This document shows positions 55,843 to 63,992 of a stretch of DNA of 64,000 nucleotides, piece after piece. The DNA is from Mycoplasmatota bacterium (GTDB lineage: Bacteria > Bacillota_I > Bacilli_A > MAG-NZ), in assembly GCA_018394315.1 (NCBI GenBank), contig CP074575.1, forward strand, positions 310,001-374,000, given 5' to 3'. The first letter of the stretch is position 1. Every line of letters begins with the position of its first letter. The notes beneath the pieces are model-generated. The model had not been told where the DNA came from. It made no database searches and saw only the letters and a program-made list of their open reading frames with translations. The translations under genes and the position numbers were made by a program.

Positions 55843-56496
55843 CTATATCCTAATTGTTTCTAAATTTTCACTAATAATTAATTTAGGTTCTGTAACTTCT
55901 TGAATCTCCTCTATTGTCACTCCAGGTGCAATTTCTGTTAGTAAAATTCCTTCGTCAGTTATTTCCATGACACCCAATTCAGTGACTATCATGTTTACTT
56001 GTTTAACTGCAGTAAATGGTAAACTGCATTTTTTTAATATCTTCATTTTCCCTTTTGCTGTATGAGTCATCGCGATGATTACTTTTCTTGCTCCAACTAA
56101 CAAGTCCATTGCTCCACCCATACCAGGAACCATCTTACCGGGAATTATCCAATTCGATATATTCCCTTGTTCGTCTACTTGAAGTGATCCTAATATAGTA
56201 GCATCAACATGTCCACCTCTAATGATTCCAAATGATGTTGAACTATCAAAGCACACCCCACCAATACTCATGGTGATTGGTTGCCCTCCTGCGTTAGTTA
56301 AGTCCCAGTCCTCTTCTCCTTCTACTGGAGCCGGACCTAATCCTAACATTCCATTTTCAGATTGGAACGTAATGTCAACACCTTCAGGTAAGTAATTTGC
56401 TACCATTGTTGGTAACCCGATCCCCAAGTTAACAACATCTCCATCATTTAACTCTTTAGCTACTCGTCTTGCTATCAATTCTTTCGGAGTCATCAT
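55843..56496 (-). CDS. atoA: Acetoacetate CoA-transferase subunit B, second copy
   Basis: 217 residues, with the catalytic Glu in [12 protein letters not shown] and the [14 protein letters not shown] loop. Strongly similar to 34938-35588. ATG overlaps the atoD stop (ATGATG), 9 nt before atoE. Likely activates acetoacetate or butyrate imported by AtoE. Confidence 0.93.
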   Translation of the reverse strand: MMTPKELIARRVAKELNDGDVVNLGIGLPTMVANYLPEGVDITFQSENGMLGLGPAPVEGEEDWDLTNAGGQPITMSIGGVCFDSSTSFGIIRGGHVDATILGSLQVDEQGNISNWIIPGKMVPGMGGAMDLLVGARKVIIAMTHTAKGKMKILKKCSLPFTAVKQVNMIVTELGVMEITDEGILLTEIAPGVTIEEIQEVTEPKLIISENLETIRI

Positions 56497-57149
56497 TCTT
56501 TACCTCCTATCAAGTAATCTACAAAGATATGTGGTGTAACAATATGATCTGGATCTAATTCTCCTAATTTAACCACTTCTTTTGCTTCTACTATCACTGT
56601 TTCACAGGCAGTTGCCATCAGAGGATTAAAGTTCCTTGTTGTTTTGTTATAGATTGTATTCCCCTTCTCGTCTGCCCTATGTCCTAAAATTAGAGCCATA
56701 TCTGCCTTCAAGGGTTTTTCCAATATATAATCTACACCATCAACGTTCACTATCTCTTTTCCTTCTTCAACCGTAGTTCCAAGACCTGTTGGTGTTAAAA
56801 AGCCACCTAATCCCGATCCACCTGCACGAATTTGTTCAGCAAGCGTCCCTTGTGGTACCAAAATCACATCCATGGTTCCTTCGCTCATTCTTTTTCCCGC
56901 TTCAGGATTTAATCCAATGTGAGAAGCAATCAGTTTCTTAACCTTGCCGGCTGTTATCAGCTTTCCTACACCCTTATCCACCAATCCTGCATCGTTACAG
57001 ATTATTGTTAAATCTTTTACTTCTGTATTCACAATTTCATCTATCAAATTTTCTGGAGTTCCTACAGCCATGAAGCCACCAACCATAATACTGATTCCGT
57101 TTCTAAGCTTTTCTATAAACTGTGCTTTGCTAATAATTTTGTTAGTCAT
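56493..57149 (-). CDS. atoD: Acetoacetate CoA-transferase subunit A, second copy
   Basis: 218 residues, [18 protein letters not shown] loop, [32 protein letters not shown] and [12 protein letters not shown] all present. Paralog of 35589-36242. First gene of the four-gene ato operon. No riboswitch, sigma-54 box or regulator gene is visible upstream. Confidence 0.93.
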   Translation of the reverse strand: MTNKIISKAQFIEKLRNGISIMVGGFMAVGTPENLIDEIVNTEVKDLTIICNDAGLVDKGVGKLITAGKVKKLIASHIGLNPEAGKRMSEGTMDVILVPQGTLAEQIRAGGSGLGGFLTPTGLGTTVEEGKEIVNVDGVDYILEKPLKADMALILGHRADEKGNTIYNKTTRNFNPLMATACETVIVEAKEVVKLGELDPDHIVTPHIFVDYLIGGKE

Positions 57150-57463
57150 AACATCCTCGCATTCTAATTACTTTTTTATAATTTTGCCCAAGTTTCAGAC
57201 TAATATTCTTATTTCACTTAATCGTTTGGTAATTTCAAAATGTAAAAAGCAGAAGTCTAAAGTAAATTTATAAAGATTTATCTAATATATTTCGACAATA
57301 AATCATAGACAAGAAATAATTTATATTATAAAAAGACTAGATTAGAATTCCTACATATATATTTATTTATTCTGATAATCTTGCAATTAATGAAAGTTAT
57401 AACATAATGAGGTAGTCTAGTGCTGGAAAAAATTACTATTAGTACCACGAAACATAAAAAAGC
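57150..57463. other. 314-bp region upstream of atoD2, no gene
   Basis: AT-rich; no coding signal on either strand. The promoter of the ato operon should lie here but no convincing -35/-10 pair was found. Confidence 0.5.
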
Positions 57464-57495
57464 CATCAACTACCAACTTACTAGTAATTAATGGC
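57464..57495 (-). terminator. Terminator of the GGDEF pseudogene
   Basis: Minus-strand GCCATTAA/TTGATGGC (one G-T) with a long loop and six T residues, 55 nt beyond the GGDEF stop. Confidence 0.65.
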
Positions 57496-57550
57496 CTACT
57501 ACATAAAATTCTTAATAATTAAATAAATTTTGTTTGAGTTTAATATACGT

Positions 57551-57930
57551 TTATATTTCCATTGATACTATTTCATTAACTCCACTCTCCCTAGCATTGT
57601 AAAGTAGTTCAATAGTATCATCTATTTTAACTCTTGGTTCTTTGATTAGTCCAGCTTTAGTAGTCAAGGTACCAATATAGCATCCTTGTTGATGCTGACA
57701 CCCAATGGTCTTTTATATCATCAACTACTCTCTCTGAAGTACTGCGAATTTTCTTCAAATCCCCCCCTTATAAAAACCACAAATTCATCGCCTCCAGCTC
57801 TACCAATAAAACTATCCTCCATGTTCAATACCCTATTATTAATTATCTTAAAGAATTCCACTATCACACTAGCACCAACATCATAACCATAATTATCATT
57901 AACTTGTTTAAAGTGGGTTAAATCTAGTTA
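57551..57930 (-). pseudogene. Frameshifted GGDEF (diguanylate cyclase) gene remnant
   Basis: Minus-strand reading LDLTHFKQVNDNYGYDVGAS.. then GRAGGDEFVVFIRGG carries the conserved I-D-x-D-x-F-K-x-x-N-D, and GGDEF signatures. At the C7 run (57761-57767) the frame breaks and meets a stop. The C-terminal part resumes in another frame as TIELLYNARESGVNEIV, the counterpart of the usual AD-x-ALY-x-AK-x-x-GRN. The N-terminal sensor region is lost or unrecognisable. No functional protein is expected. Confidence 0.8.
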
Positions 57931-58143
57931 ATTATAATCTTTCCCCTAATGGTAAAGTCAACAGTTTATTACAAAAAAAAGATAAATCTACTCTTAAAAT
58001 ATTATTACTGGCTTGATTCGTGATATTACAGAACATACTTCGTAGGATTTTTTCTTTACGGTATGGAATCGTACTCTTCTGCCTCATCATATTAAAAATG
58101 AAACAAGATGATAGTAGAGAAATTGCTTAATTCCTTGATAAAC
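57931..58143. other. Decayed stretch upstream of the GGDEF remnant
   Basis: No open gene. Minus-strand fragments such as MMRQKSTIPYRKEKILRSM (near 58090) may be the lost N-terminal part of the GGDEF gene. Confidence 0.35.
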
Positions 58144-58176
58144 AAAAAAGACGAATCTTAGTTCGTCTTTTTTTTA
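58144..58176. terminator. Hairpin next to the ISL3 left end
   Basis: AAAGACGAA/TTCGTCTTT, 6-nt loop, T run. Originally it lay directly after the tRNA-Glu fragment now at 59691; the IS split them. Similar to the terminator of the intact tRNA-Glu (61289-61312). Confidence 0.75.
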
Positions 58177-58303
58177 GGCTGTAAAATTAAGTTTGGGGTA
58201 AGAGAGTTATTCTCTTATTTCAAACTTTTTTAGCGGAAATAAAAAAAGTGCATAATAACACGTTATAATTAAAGCGACGAAACCCAATTAAAAGAGGTGT
58301 ATT

Positions 58304-59590
58304 ATGCAAAGAAATTTTATCACATTTAATGAAGATTTGAAATCACTATTCAACATTGATGATCAAAATATTCACATTGATGGTTATGAACATGTAGGAG
58401 ATGAAATTATAATTAACTTATCCAGAGAGCGTCAGTTATCTAAATGTCCTGTATGCGGAGAGCTAACTGATAAAGTTCATGACTACTATACTCGAACTAT
58501 TAATCACGGTGTTTTCAATAACCGTAAGTGTTTTATTAGATACAAACAACGTAGATATCGTTGTGATTGTGGTAAGAGGTTCTCTTTACCTAATCAATTC
58601 GTAGAGAAGTACAATAAGATAAGTACTAACTCTAAATGGAGTGTTATTAAAGAAGCTATACTTGTTTCTTCTTTCAAAGACATGGGGAAAAGACTTAATA
58701 TGTCTTCTACCACTGTAAGAAGAATATTTAATATGTATTGTAAACAATCTAGAAAGTCTTTACCTAGAGTATTAAGCATTGACGAATTCAAAGGTAATAG
58801 TGGTGGATATAAGTATAATCTATCTCTATGTGATCCGTCGAACAGAAAGATAATCGACATATTACCATGTAGGTATAAGGATTATTTACATCATTACTTT
58901 AGTAAGTTTAGTTCTGAAGAACTTAATAATGTAGAGGTTATTACTATGGATATGTATCATACTTACTATGATATTTGTAAGGAGTTCTTCCCTAACGCTA
59001 CTATAGTTATTGATACATTCCATTTTGTGAGACTAGTCACCAATGCAGCTAAAAAGATAAGAATACGGATTATGAAGAAATTTAATCGTACTGATAAAGA
59101 ATATAAAGTTCTCAAGTCTAGGTGGAGATTATTTAATACAAAGCCGGAAAACATCTCTAATGATTGGAAGTTTGACAAAAGAACTAAACAATGGACTAGC
59201 GATTCTTACTTACTAGATTATATGAGAAACATCCATCCAGAGTTAGCTACAGCTAGGGAACTACTAGAATCATTTTATGAGATTGTTCATAGCTCTACTT
59301 ATCCTGATGTTTATTCTAAAATCTCTAGTTGGATAATTGAATCTAAAAAATCTAACATTGGTGAATATAGAGAAGCAGCATTATCAATTGAACGATGGTT
59401 ACCTGAAATAGTCAATTCATTTATGATTAATCCTGATACGAATACTAAATATACTAGTTCTTTTATAGAAGGATCTAACAACTATATCAAAGTGATTAAA
59501 CGTACTTCATACGGGTTCAGATGTTTCAATACCTTTAGAAACAAGATCCTTTATCATCACAATAATTCAAGACACGTTGTATCTGCATAG
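58304..59590 (+). CDS. tnpA: ISL3-family transposase
   Basis: DDE transposase of 428 residues, full length for the family. Zinc-binding CPVCGELTDKVHDYY and RYRCDCGKRF near residues 45-90; HTH around MGKRLNMSSTTVRRIF; catalytic acidic residues expected in VLSIDEFKGN and VITMDMYHTYY, with the IDTFHFVRLV segment and an Glu in the C-terminal SFIEGSNNYIKVIKRTSYG motif. ATG 58304 follows AAGAGGTGT. No frameshift or stop, so probably active. Confidence 0.96.
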   Translation: MQRNFITFNEDLKSLFNIDDQNIHIDGYEHVGDEIIINLSRERQLSKCPVCGELTDKVHDYYTRTINHGVFNNRKCFIRYKQRRYRCDCGKRFSLPNQFVEKYNKISTNSKWSVIKEAILVSSFKDMGKRLNMSSTTVRRIFNMYCKQSRKSLPRVLSIDEFKGNSGGYKYNLSLCDPSNRKIIDILPCRYKDYLHHYFSKFSSEELNNVEVITMDMYHTYYDICKEFFPNATIVIDTFHFVRLVTNAAKKIRIRIMKKFNRTDKEYKVLKSRWRLFNTKPENISNDWKFDKRTKQWTSDSYLLDYMRNIHPELATARELLESFYEIVHSSTYPDVYSKISSWIIESKKSNIGEYREAALSIERWLPEIVNSFMINPDTNTKYTSSFIEGSNNYIKVIKRTSYGFRCFNTFRNKILYHHNNSRHVVSA

Positions 59591-59602
59591 TTATGCACAA
59601 AA

Positions 59603-59634
59603 AAAGGACATAGATTTTTCAATCTACATCCTTT
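59603..59634 (+). terminator. Transposase terminator-like hairpin
   Basis: AAAGGACATAGATT/AATCTACATCCTTT, 12 of 14 pairs, 12 nt after the transposase stop, inside the IS. Confidence 0.6.
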
Positions 59635-59690
59635 GAGCTCTTACTCTTTTATTGAGTTTACCCCAATCCTTGACTTAGAGCCTTTTTTTA

Positions 59691-59719
59691 TGGTGACCCG
59701 TACGGAATTCGAACTCCTG
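59691..59719 (-). pseudogene. 3' fragment of tRNA-Glu
   Basis: TGGTGACCCGTACGG.ATTCGAAC.C is shared with the 3' end of the intact tRNA-Glu at 61325, in the same orientation with two substitutions (59706 and 59715). It covers the CCA, acceptor 3' strand and T-arm only; the rest of the tRNA is missing. Confidence 0.85.
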
Positions 59720-60301
59720 TTATGTATACTTATCGATAAATTAGAGTGTATTTCTTTAACCTTTTATCATATATAGTCTCTTAAGTAATAAAATTATTCT
59801 ATGTTATATTTTATCCACAAATATATTTGGTTACAGTTCTTCTGCGAATACTTAAATTTCTAGAATAATCTCTATCATTCATAGATGATCCCAGGAGTAC
59901 ATGGTAAAAGAATAAAATAAGTTACTTAGTTCTCTACACTTCAATAATTAATTCCCTCCTATTATACAACATATGGGTAGACAGTATATGTACTGTCTAT
60001 ATTCAAAAAAAATCCGACTTCTTATTGTTTTATGGATTACTCTATTCAGTAGAAAGACAAATCCATATATAACCATTAACACACAAAAAAAGTGTTCACA
60101 TAAATCCATACTTTTATCAATAAGAAAATAAAGAGAGTATCGTTATGTAATTCCAAGAGTATAATAGGCTTTATAATATCTTTTGTCGCTACCATAATTA
60201 AAAAACAATGTCTAGAGAATTAACTCCAATCATTGTTATAGTAAAATTTTATATGCATCTAATTAAAGTAACAAAAACCGAATCTCTTCTTATCTGAAAG
60301 A
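59720..60301. other. 582-bp region without a recognisable gene
   Basis: AT-rich DNA between the tRNA fragment and the small remnant at 60302. It holds a 9-bp palindrome at 59978-59999 and, on the minus strand near 59890, a 23-codon reading MNDRDYSRNLSIRRRTVTKY; no other signal. Confidence 0.5.
59978..59999. promoter_or_regulatory. Near-perfect palindrome
   Basis: TAGACAGTA-TATG-TACTGTCTA: 9-bp arms with a 4-bp centre. Shape fits a dimeric repressor operator; no regulator gene is adjacent. Confidence 0.35.
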
Positions 60302-60469
60302 CTAAGGTATTTCAGTTCCTTCAATTGGAAAACCTAGAGATTGCAACTCATCTATTGTCATTAAACCTCTTTCTATAATTATATTACCCTTATAGTCTTG
60401 ATTGTTGCATCTAACTTTATACTCATTAATACATCCAATATTATAAACGACATAATGATGTCCTCCCAA
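60302..60469 (-). pseudogene. Small open remnant downstream of the lipoprotein gene
   Basis: A 55-codon minus-strand reading ends ..GLMTIDELQSLGFPIEGTEIP and looks protein-like (CINEYKVRCNNQDYKGN). A GGGAGG site precedes an ATG in a different frame, which would give only 24 codons. Probably the 3' end of a lost gene; family not recognised. Confidence 0.35.
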
Positions 60470-60485
60470 TTATTTAATGTAGTAA

Positions 60486-60929
60486 TTAATGATAATGTCT
60501 AATTAAAAACTCTCTCACAAGTGTACCAGGAGCAGCTCCGATAATCTTGTCTTGTATATACCCATTAGCAGCAACATATGTAGCTGGAATAACTGATTCT
60601 TGATAGTATTCTGTATAGTTAGACTCTTCTTCTATGGTCATCTGTGAGGTATCTATATAGTATAATTCAATAAAGTCAAATTCCTCAAGTTCATTTACAA
60701 TTATAGGAAAATATAATTGACAGTGATCACTTTCAGGATTACTAAATAGAATCAACTCTCTTGTCCCAGTACTACTTTCTACTAATTCTTTTGACTCCTC
60801 ATATGAAATTACATTAATAGTTATATGATATTCTTCGAGATCATCATAGCCATAATCTTCAACAGAAGCTTCACACCCACTAATAAATAACATCGTAATT
60901 AAATATACAAAAGTAATTATTTTTCTCAT
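60486..60929 (-). CDS. Thioredoxin-like lipoprotein with a single active-site Cys
   Basis: 147 residues from ATG 60929 (AAAGGAGAG upstream). Signal peptide with lipobox FISGC (Cys ~19). The domain resembles thioredoxin-fold accessory proteins: RELILFSNPESDHCQLYFPIIVNEL (SDHC in place of C-x-x-C), FIELYYIDTSQM, and VIPATYVAANGYIQDKIIGA with the cis-Pro. With one cysteine it cannot do classic disulfide exchange alone. Similar proteins accompany bacteriocin export (PedC type), but no such genes are nearby. Lies between the two tRNA-Glu copies. Confidence 0.65.
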   Translation of the reverse strand: MRKIITFVYLITMLFISGCEASVEDYGYDDLEEYHITINVISYEESKELVESSTGTRELILFSNPESDHCQLYFPIIVNELEEFDFIELYYIDTSQMTIEEESNYTEYYQESVIPATYVAANGYIQDKIIGAAPGTLVREFLIRHYH

Positions 60930-60961
60930 ATTTCTCTCCTTTTTATTAACTTTAAACATAA

Positions 60962-61167
60962 CTAATTACATGATTCGTAGCGAACACAAATATCTACATA
61001 GTCACCCATATAAATAATTCTTCTAAGACTTTGCAACTTCGGCACTGTATATAATACTTCTCCAAAATATATATATTCTTTCTCTCTAATTATATCATGT
61101 AGAGAATACTTTATATACCATATTTTTTATGATAATTTCCACAATATTCAACAATACTTATTGACAT
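60962..61167 (-). pseudogene. Possible short frameshifted gene
   Basis: From ATG 61167, MSISIVEYCGNYHKKYGI meets a stop. In the next frame KYSLHDIIREKEYIYFGEV..VPKLQSLRRIIYMGDYVDICVRYESCN runs to TAG at 60962. Composition is protein-like. No ribosome-binding site. Unknown family. Confidence 0.35.
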
Positions 61168-61288
61168 TATATTAGTCACAAAAAAAAACAAATCTAATAA
61201 ATACTCACAAGAGTTAATTAAAAAATTCTTATATACTACTATCTAAAATGAGCCACGATATATTAGTAAAATAAAAACTCAGTGTAAG
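61168..61288. other. AT-rich spacer
   Basis: No feature seen; includes A9 at 61179-61188. Confidence 0.4.
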
Positions 61289-61312
61289 CAAAAAAAACGA
61301 ACCTAAATTCGT
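61289..61312 (-). terminator. Terminator of tRNA-Glu
   Basis: Minus-strand ACGAA/TTCGT with a 6-nt loop followed by seven or more T residues, 13 nt after the tRNA 3' end. Confidence 0.7.
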
Positions 61313-61324
61313 CTGATTTTTGTA

Positions 61325-61401
61325 TGGTGACCCGTACGGGATTCGAACCCGTGAATGCATGCGTGAAAGGCATGTGAGTTAAGCCGCTTCTCCAACGGGC
61401 C
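61325..61401 (-). tRNA. tRNA-Glu (TTC)
   Basis: 77 nt with encoded CCA. Acceptor GGCCCGT/ACGGGTC (one G-T), anticodon loop CTTTCAC gives TTC, T-arm CGGGTTCGAATCCCG. Its 3' part is repeated at 59691-59719. Confidence 0.93.
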
Positions 61402-61629
61402 TTTAATTATACTAGATATACTGTTTATTATCCTTAATCATTATATAAGAAAGTTCTTTCATTTTCAATAGTTATTTTCTTAAGTCTCCTAATCGTATTA
61501 ATAATACGATACTAAAATATGCAATATTAGGAAATATAATCATTTAACCTCAAACTGAGTGTATTTAACTAGAATAAATACAATTTTTTTATAAGATACT
61601 GTATAATATTTCCAAGGGGGGTATATGTT

Positions 61630-62361
61630 ATGTCTTATTTTTTTAGTCACGGACAACCAGGGGAGTTTCAATATTTTTCTTTTCCACATTTTGTTCCATT
61701 GTTTTTAATGGTATTGATTATTTATTTAATATATCGATTTCGAGATAAAATCAAAGAATTTAAACATGAAGATAACATCAGATTAGTATTAGCATTTATT
61801 ATGATTATCGCTGACATGTCATATTTTTGGCATAAGATGTATATAGGAGCGGAAATAAAAAACCACCTGCCAATCACAGTTTGTGGATGGTCCGCAATAT
61901 TAGGTGGATTTATGTTATTAAGCAAGAAACAATCATTATTTGATATAGTTTATTTTTGGGTTTTAGCGGGGTCTATTAATGCACTTATAACACCTGCTGT
62001 GATTACTGATAATGGACCAACACACTTTAGATATTATCAATTTTGGATTGAACATACTTCTATTTTTATTGCGGTATTTTACATGATTTTTGTGCATAAA
62101 TACAAGGTTAACTTTAAGTCATTAATTAAAGCTTTCGTAGCCATTGTATTTCTCACATTAATAGCTATATACGTTAACAGTAACATCACTGGAGCCAATT
62201 ATCTATTCTTATCAACGACTGAAGCTGGAGATAGCATTTTAAACTTTTTACCAAATAATTTAGGACTTAGATTGTTAGTAATGGGCGGTGTGATATTATT
62301 CTTATTCTTCTTATCTTATTTACCATGGTTAATAATTAAAAAGTCAAAGAGAATTGACTAA
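61630..62361 (+). CDS. TIGR02206/YwaF-family membrane protein
   Basis: A 243-residue protein with about seven spans. N-terminal FSFPHFVPLFLMVLIIYLIYRFR, then LPITVCGWSAILGGFMLL, GSINALITPAV and a WIEHTSIFIAVFYMI segment fit the family, whose function is unknown. A -10 like TATAAT (61602-61607) and GGGGGG precede ATG 61630. Monocistronic. Confidence 0.78.
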   Translation: MSYFFSHGQPGEFQYFSFPHFVPLFLMVLIIYLIYRFRDKIKEFKHEDNIRLVLAFIMIIADMSYFWHKMYIGAEIKNHLPITVCGWSAILGGFMLLSKKQSLFDIVYFWVLAGSINALITPAVITDNGPTHFRYYQFWIEHTSIFIAVFYMIFVHKYKVNFKSLIKAFVAIVFLTLIAIYVNSNITGANYLFLSTTEAGDSILNFLPNNLGLRLLVMGGVILFLFFLSYLPWLIIKKSKRID

Positions 62362-62370
62362 CAAATCTTA

Positions 62371-62398
62371 AAAATCTCAATCAACTGATTGAGATTTT
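62371..62398. terminator. Bidirectional terminator
   Basis: AAAATCTCAATC/GATTGAGATTTT, 12-bp perfect stem with a 4-nt loop, between convergent genes. Confidence 0.85.
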
Positions 62399-62402
62399 AA
62401 CT

Positions 62403-63476
62403 TTAGAATCTACCTTTTATAACTTCCTCCTCAGTTAAGATTTTAGCGTCAACTAAGGCTCTTTGATAAGAAGTACTTTCTCTTGACATTCTCACAGTTG
62501 CTCCTGCAATCCCATCATATGAATTTTGAGCTGATTTAGTAGCACCCGCAGATGCATCGTAATCAACCCCAAAGAAATTATCTTCGTTGATAGCTAATGC
62601 CCATCTCTCTACCGACCAATCAACTAACGAAGTCAATTCTGTAGCGTTTTTCCCAATTAAGTACTCTTCGATCGCTTCATAGTTACCCTGCCATCCACCT
62701 TTTGAGTGGCGTCCGAGTGTAACTGGTAACTCATTTGGTGTACCATTCGTAAATGTAACACCAGCAGCCTCCATCAATTCTTTCATAGTTGATGTTTCAC
62801 TCAAACCTGCAAATACACCAAAATCTATTAAAATATGATTATAGTGACTGATACTTAAGATGTTTTTTCCTGTTAATTCATCCCATGAATTAGGTTTCAT
62901 TAAACCTGCACCTGATGTTCTCACAGTAGGGATAAATCCTCCTTCTGTACCATCAACAGTTACATCACCTAATAGGATTGAATAGTCATAATCAGCAGGT
63001 AATTTAATTTCAAACTGATATCTAGTTACTGGTTCTACAATTAATAAAGCAGCGCTTCCATCAGGATCTACTTTCACTGCATATAAAGACATCTTATCAT
63101 GTGTGTCTATATTAAACATAGATGTACCTTTAGCATATTCGCTTCCTGGAGTTGCAGCAGTTGGTGTTATACTTAAATCTGCGCTAATTCTTGCAGTACT
63201 ATCTTGTCTTGTATACCATGATCCTTGTGACGATTTGAAAAATAAAACACTTGCATCAGTGATTATTCCATCATCATCTATTGTGATAATTGTTTGAATT
63301 TTTTGAGATGCTTCTTCTAAGGTAGTTCCTTTAGATTCACCTTTCCAAGACCACCCCATATAAGTACCATCTAAAGATTCAATCGGAATTTCTACAGGTA
63401 CTTCAACCTCCTTAGTACATGCAACTATTGTTAACAACAGTGCAAATGTTGCTAAAAGTGACAAAAATCTTTTCAT
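62403..63476 (-). CDS. Lipoprotein with FMN-binding-like C-terminus
   Basis: A 357-residue lipoprotein: signal peptide ending LLTIVAC (Cys 20), followed by TKEVEVPVEIPIE, similar to the DUF4349 lipoprotein linker. Two FMN_bind-like stretches may be present: YMGWSWKGESKGTTLEEASQKIQTIITIDDDGIITDASVLF and, near the C-terminus, SYDGIAGATVRMSRESTSYQRALVDA, where the FMN-threonine motif S/D-G-A-T is recognisable. Covalent FMN attachment would need an ApbE enzyme, not seen here. ATG 63476 follows GGAGAGAA. Possibly in extracellular electron transfer; inference. Confidence 0.65.
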   Translation of the reverse strand: MKRFLSLLATFALLLTIVACTKEVEVPVEIPIESLDGTYMGWSWKGESKGTTLEEASQKIQTIITIDDDGIITDASVLFFKSSQGSWYTRQDSTARISADLSITPTAATPGSEYAKGTSMFNIDTHDKMSLYAVKVDPDGSAALLIVEPVTRYQFEIKLPADYDYSILLGDVTVDGTEGGFIPTVRTSGAGLMKPNSWDELTGKNILSISHYNHILIDFGVFAGLSETSTMKELMEAAGVTFTNGTPNELPVTLGRHSKGGWQGNYEAIEEYLIGKNATELTSLVDWSVERWALAINEDNFFGVDYDASAGATKSAQNSYDGIAGATVRMSRESTSYQRALVDAKILTEEEVIKGRF

Positions 63477-63935
63477 AAATTCTCTCCTTCTATTTGTGTA
63501 AACTTGGAATATGATATTTTGAAATCATAATGAATAATAAAAAGAAAGATAATATATTAAACTATTTGTAGTAATTGAATCTATTTCATATTACACTTCC
63601 TGTCAATACAAAAAAAGTCAGAAATCACATTATATTTTTTCAGGTTTTGAAAGTATTTATTAGAGAAAAATTTAACATAAAAGTTAATACAATTACAATC
63701 TAAAAGTAATAATCTTTAAAAATTTTACTGTTCTTTCTTCCTTTTTAATCTTGGGTACATAGAGTAATTCCAAAGGAATAAAACAATCATCAATTTAAAG
63801 CATATTTGTTTTAGTAAAACATATTAAAAGATAATAGACAATTGTGGAAAAGAATCGAAGTAAGCTGAAATTTGATTAAGTTATACGTGTACAAACAAAT
63901 ACATTCTAATGCAAATCGTTTCTCTCAAGAAAAAT
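63477..63935. other. Intergenic, no gene
   Basis: AT-rich upstream region of the lipoprotein gene. No coding signal, repeat or RNA gene recognised. Confidence 0.5.
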
Positions 63936-63939
63936 CATA

Positions 63940-63992
63940 ACTACCAGTTGAACTGGTAGTTTGCTCAGCGCCTATAAGGCTTGATGCTGGCT
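63940..63992. repeat. Structured palindromic sequence, possible IS200/IS605-type end
   Basis: ACTACCAGTT-G-AACTGGTAGT is a perfect 10-bp hairpin (63940-63960). It is followed by CAGC..GCCTATAAGGC..GCTG nested pairs. The GC content is higher than the surroundings. Subterminal hairpins of this kind mark IS200/IS605 elements; the element itself would lie past the window edge. Not proven. Confidence 0.4.

Larger units (their letters stand above)
58177..59682 (+). mobile_element. Complete ISL3-family insertion sequence, 1506 bp
   Basis: Left end GGCTGTAAAATTAAG..GGGGTAA (58177-58201) and right end (59658-59682) are imperfect inverted repeats, 18 of 25 positions equal, starting GGCT and ending GGGGTAA as in ISL3 members. 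The 8-bp direct repeats TTTTTTTA flank it exactly (58169-58176 and 59683-59690). One transposase gene. It sits in the T-run of a terminator. Confidence 0.95.

Noticed and set aside
59691-59719. A second complete tRNA-Glu
   Set aside because: Only the 3' ~29 nt match; no D-arm or anticodon arm follows.
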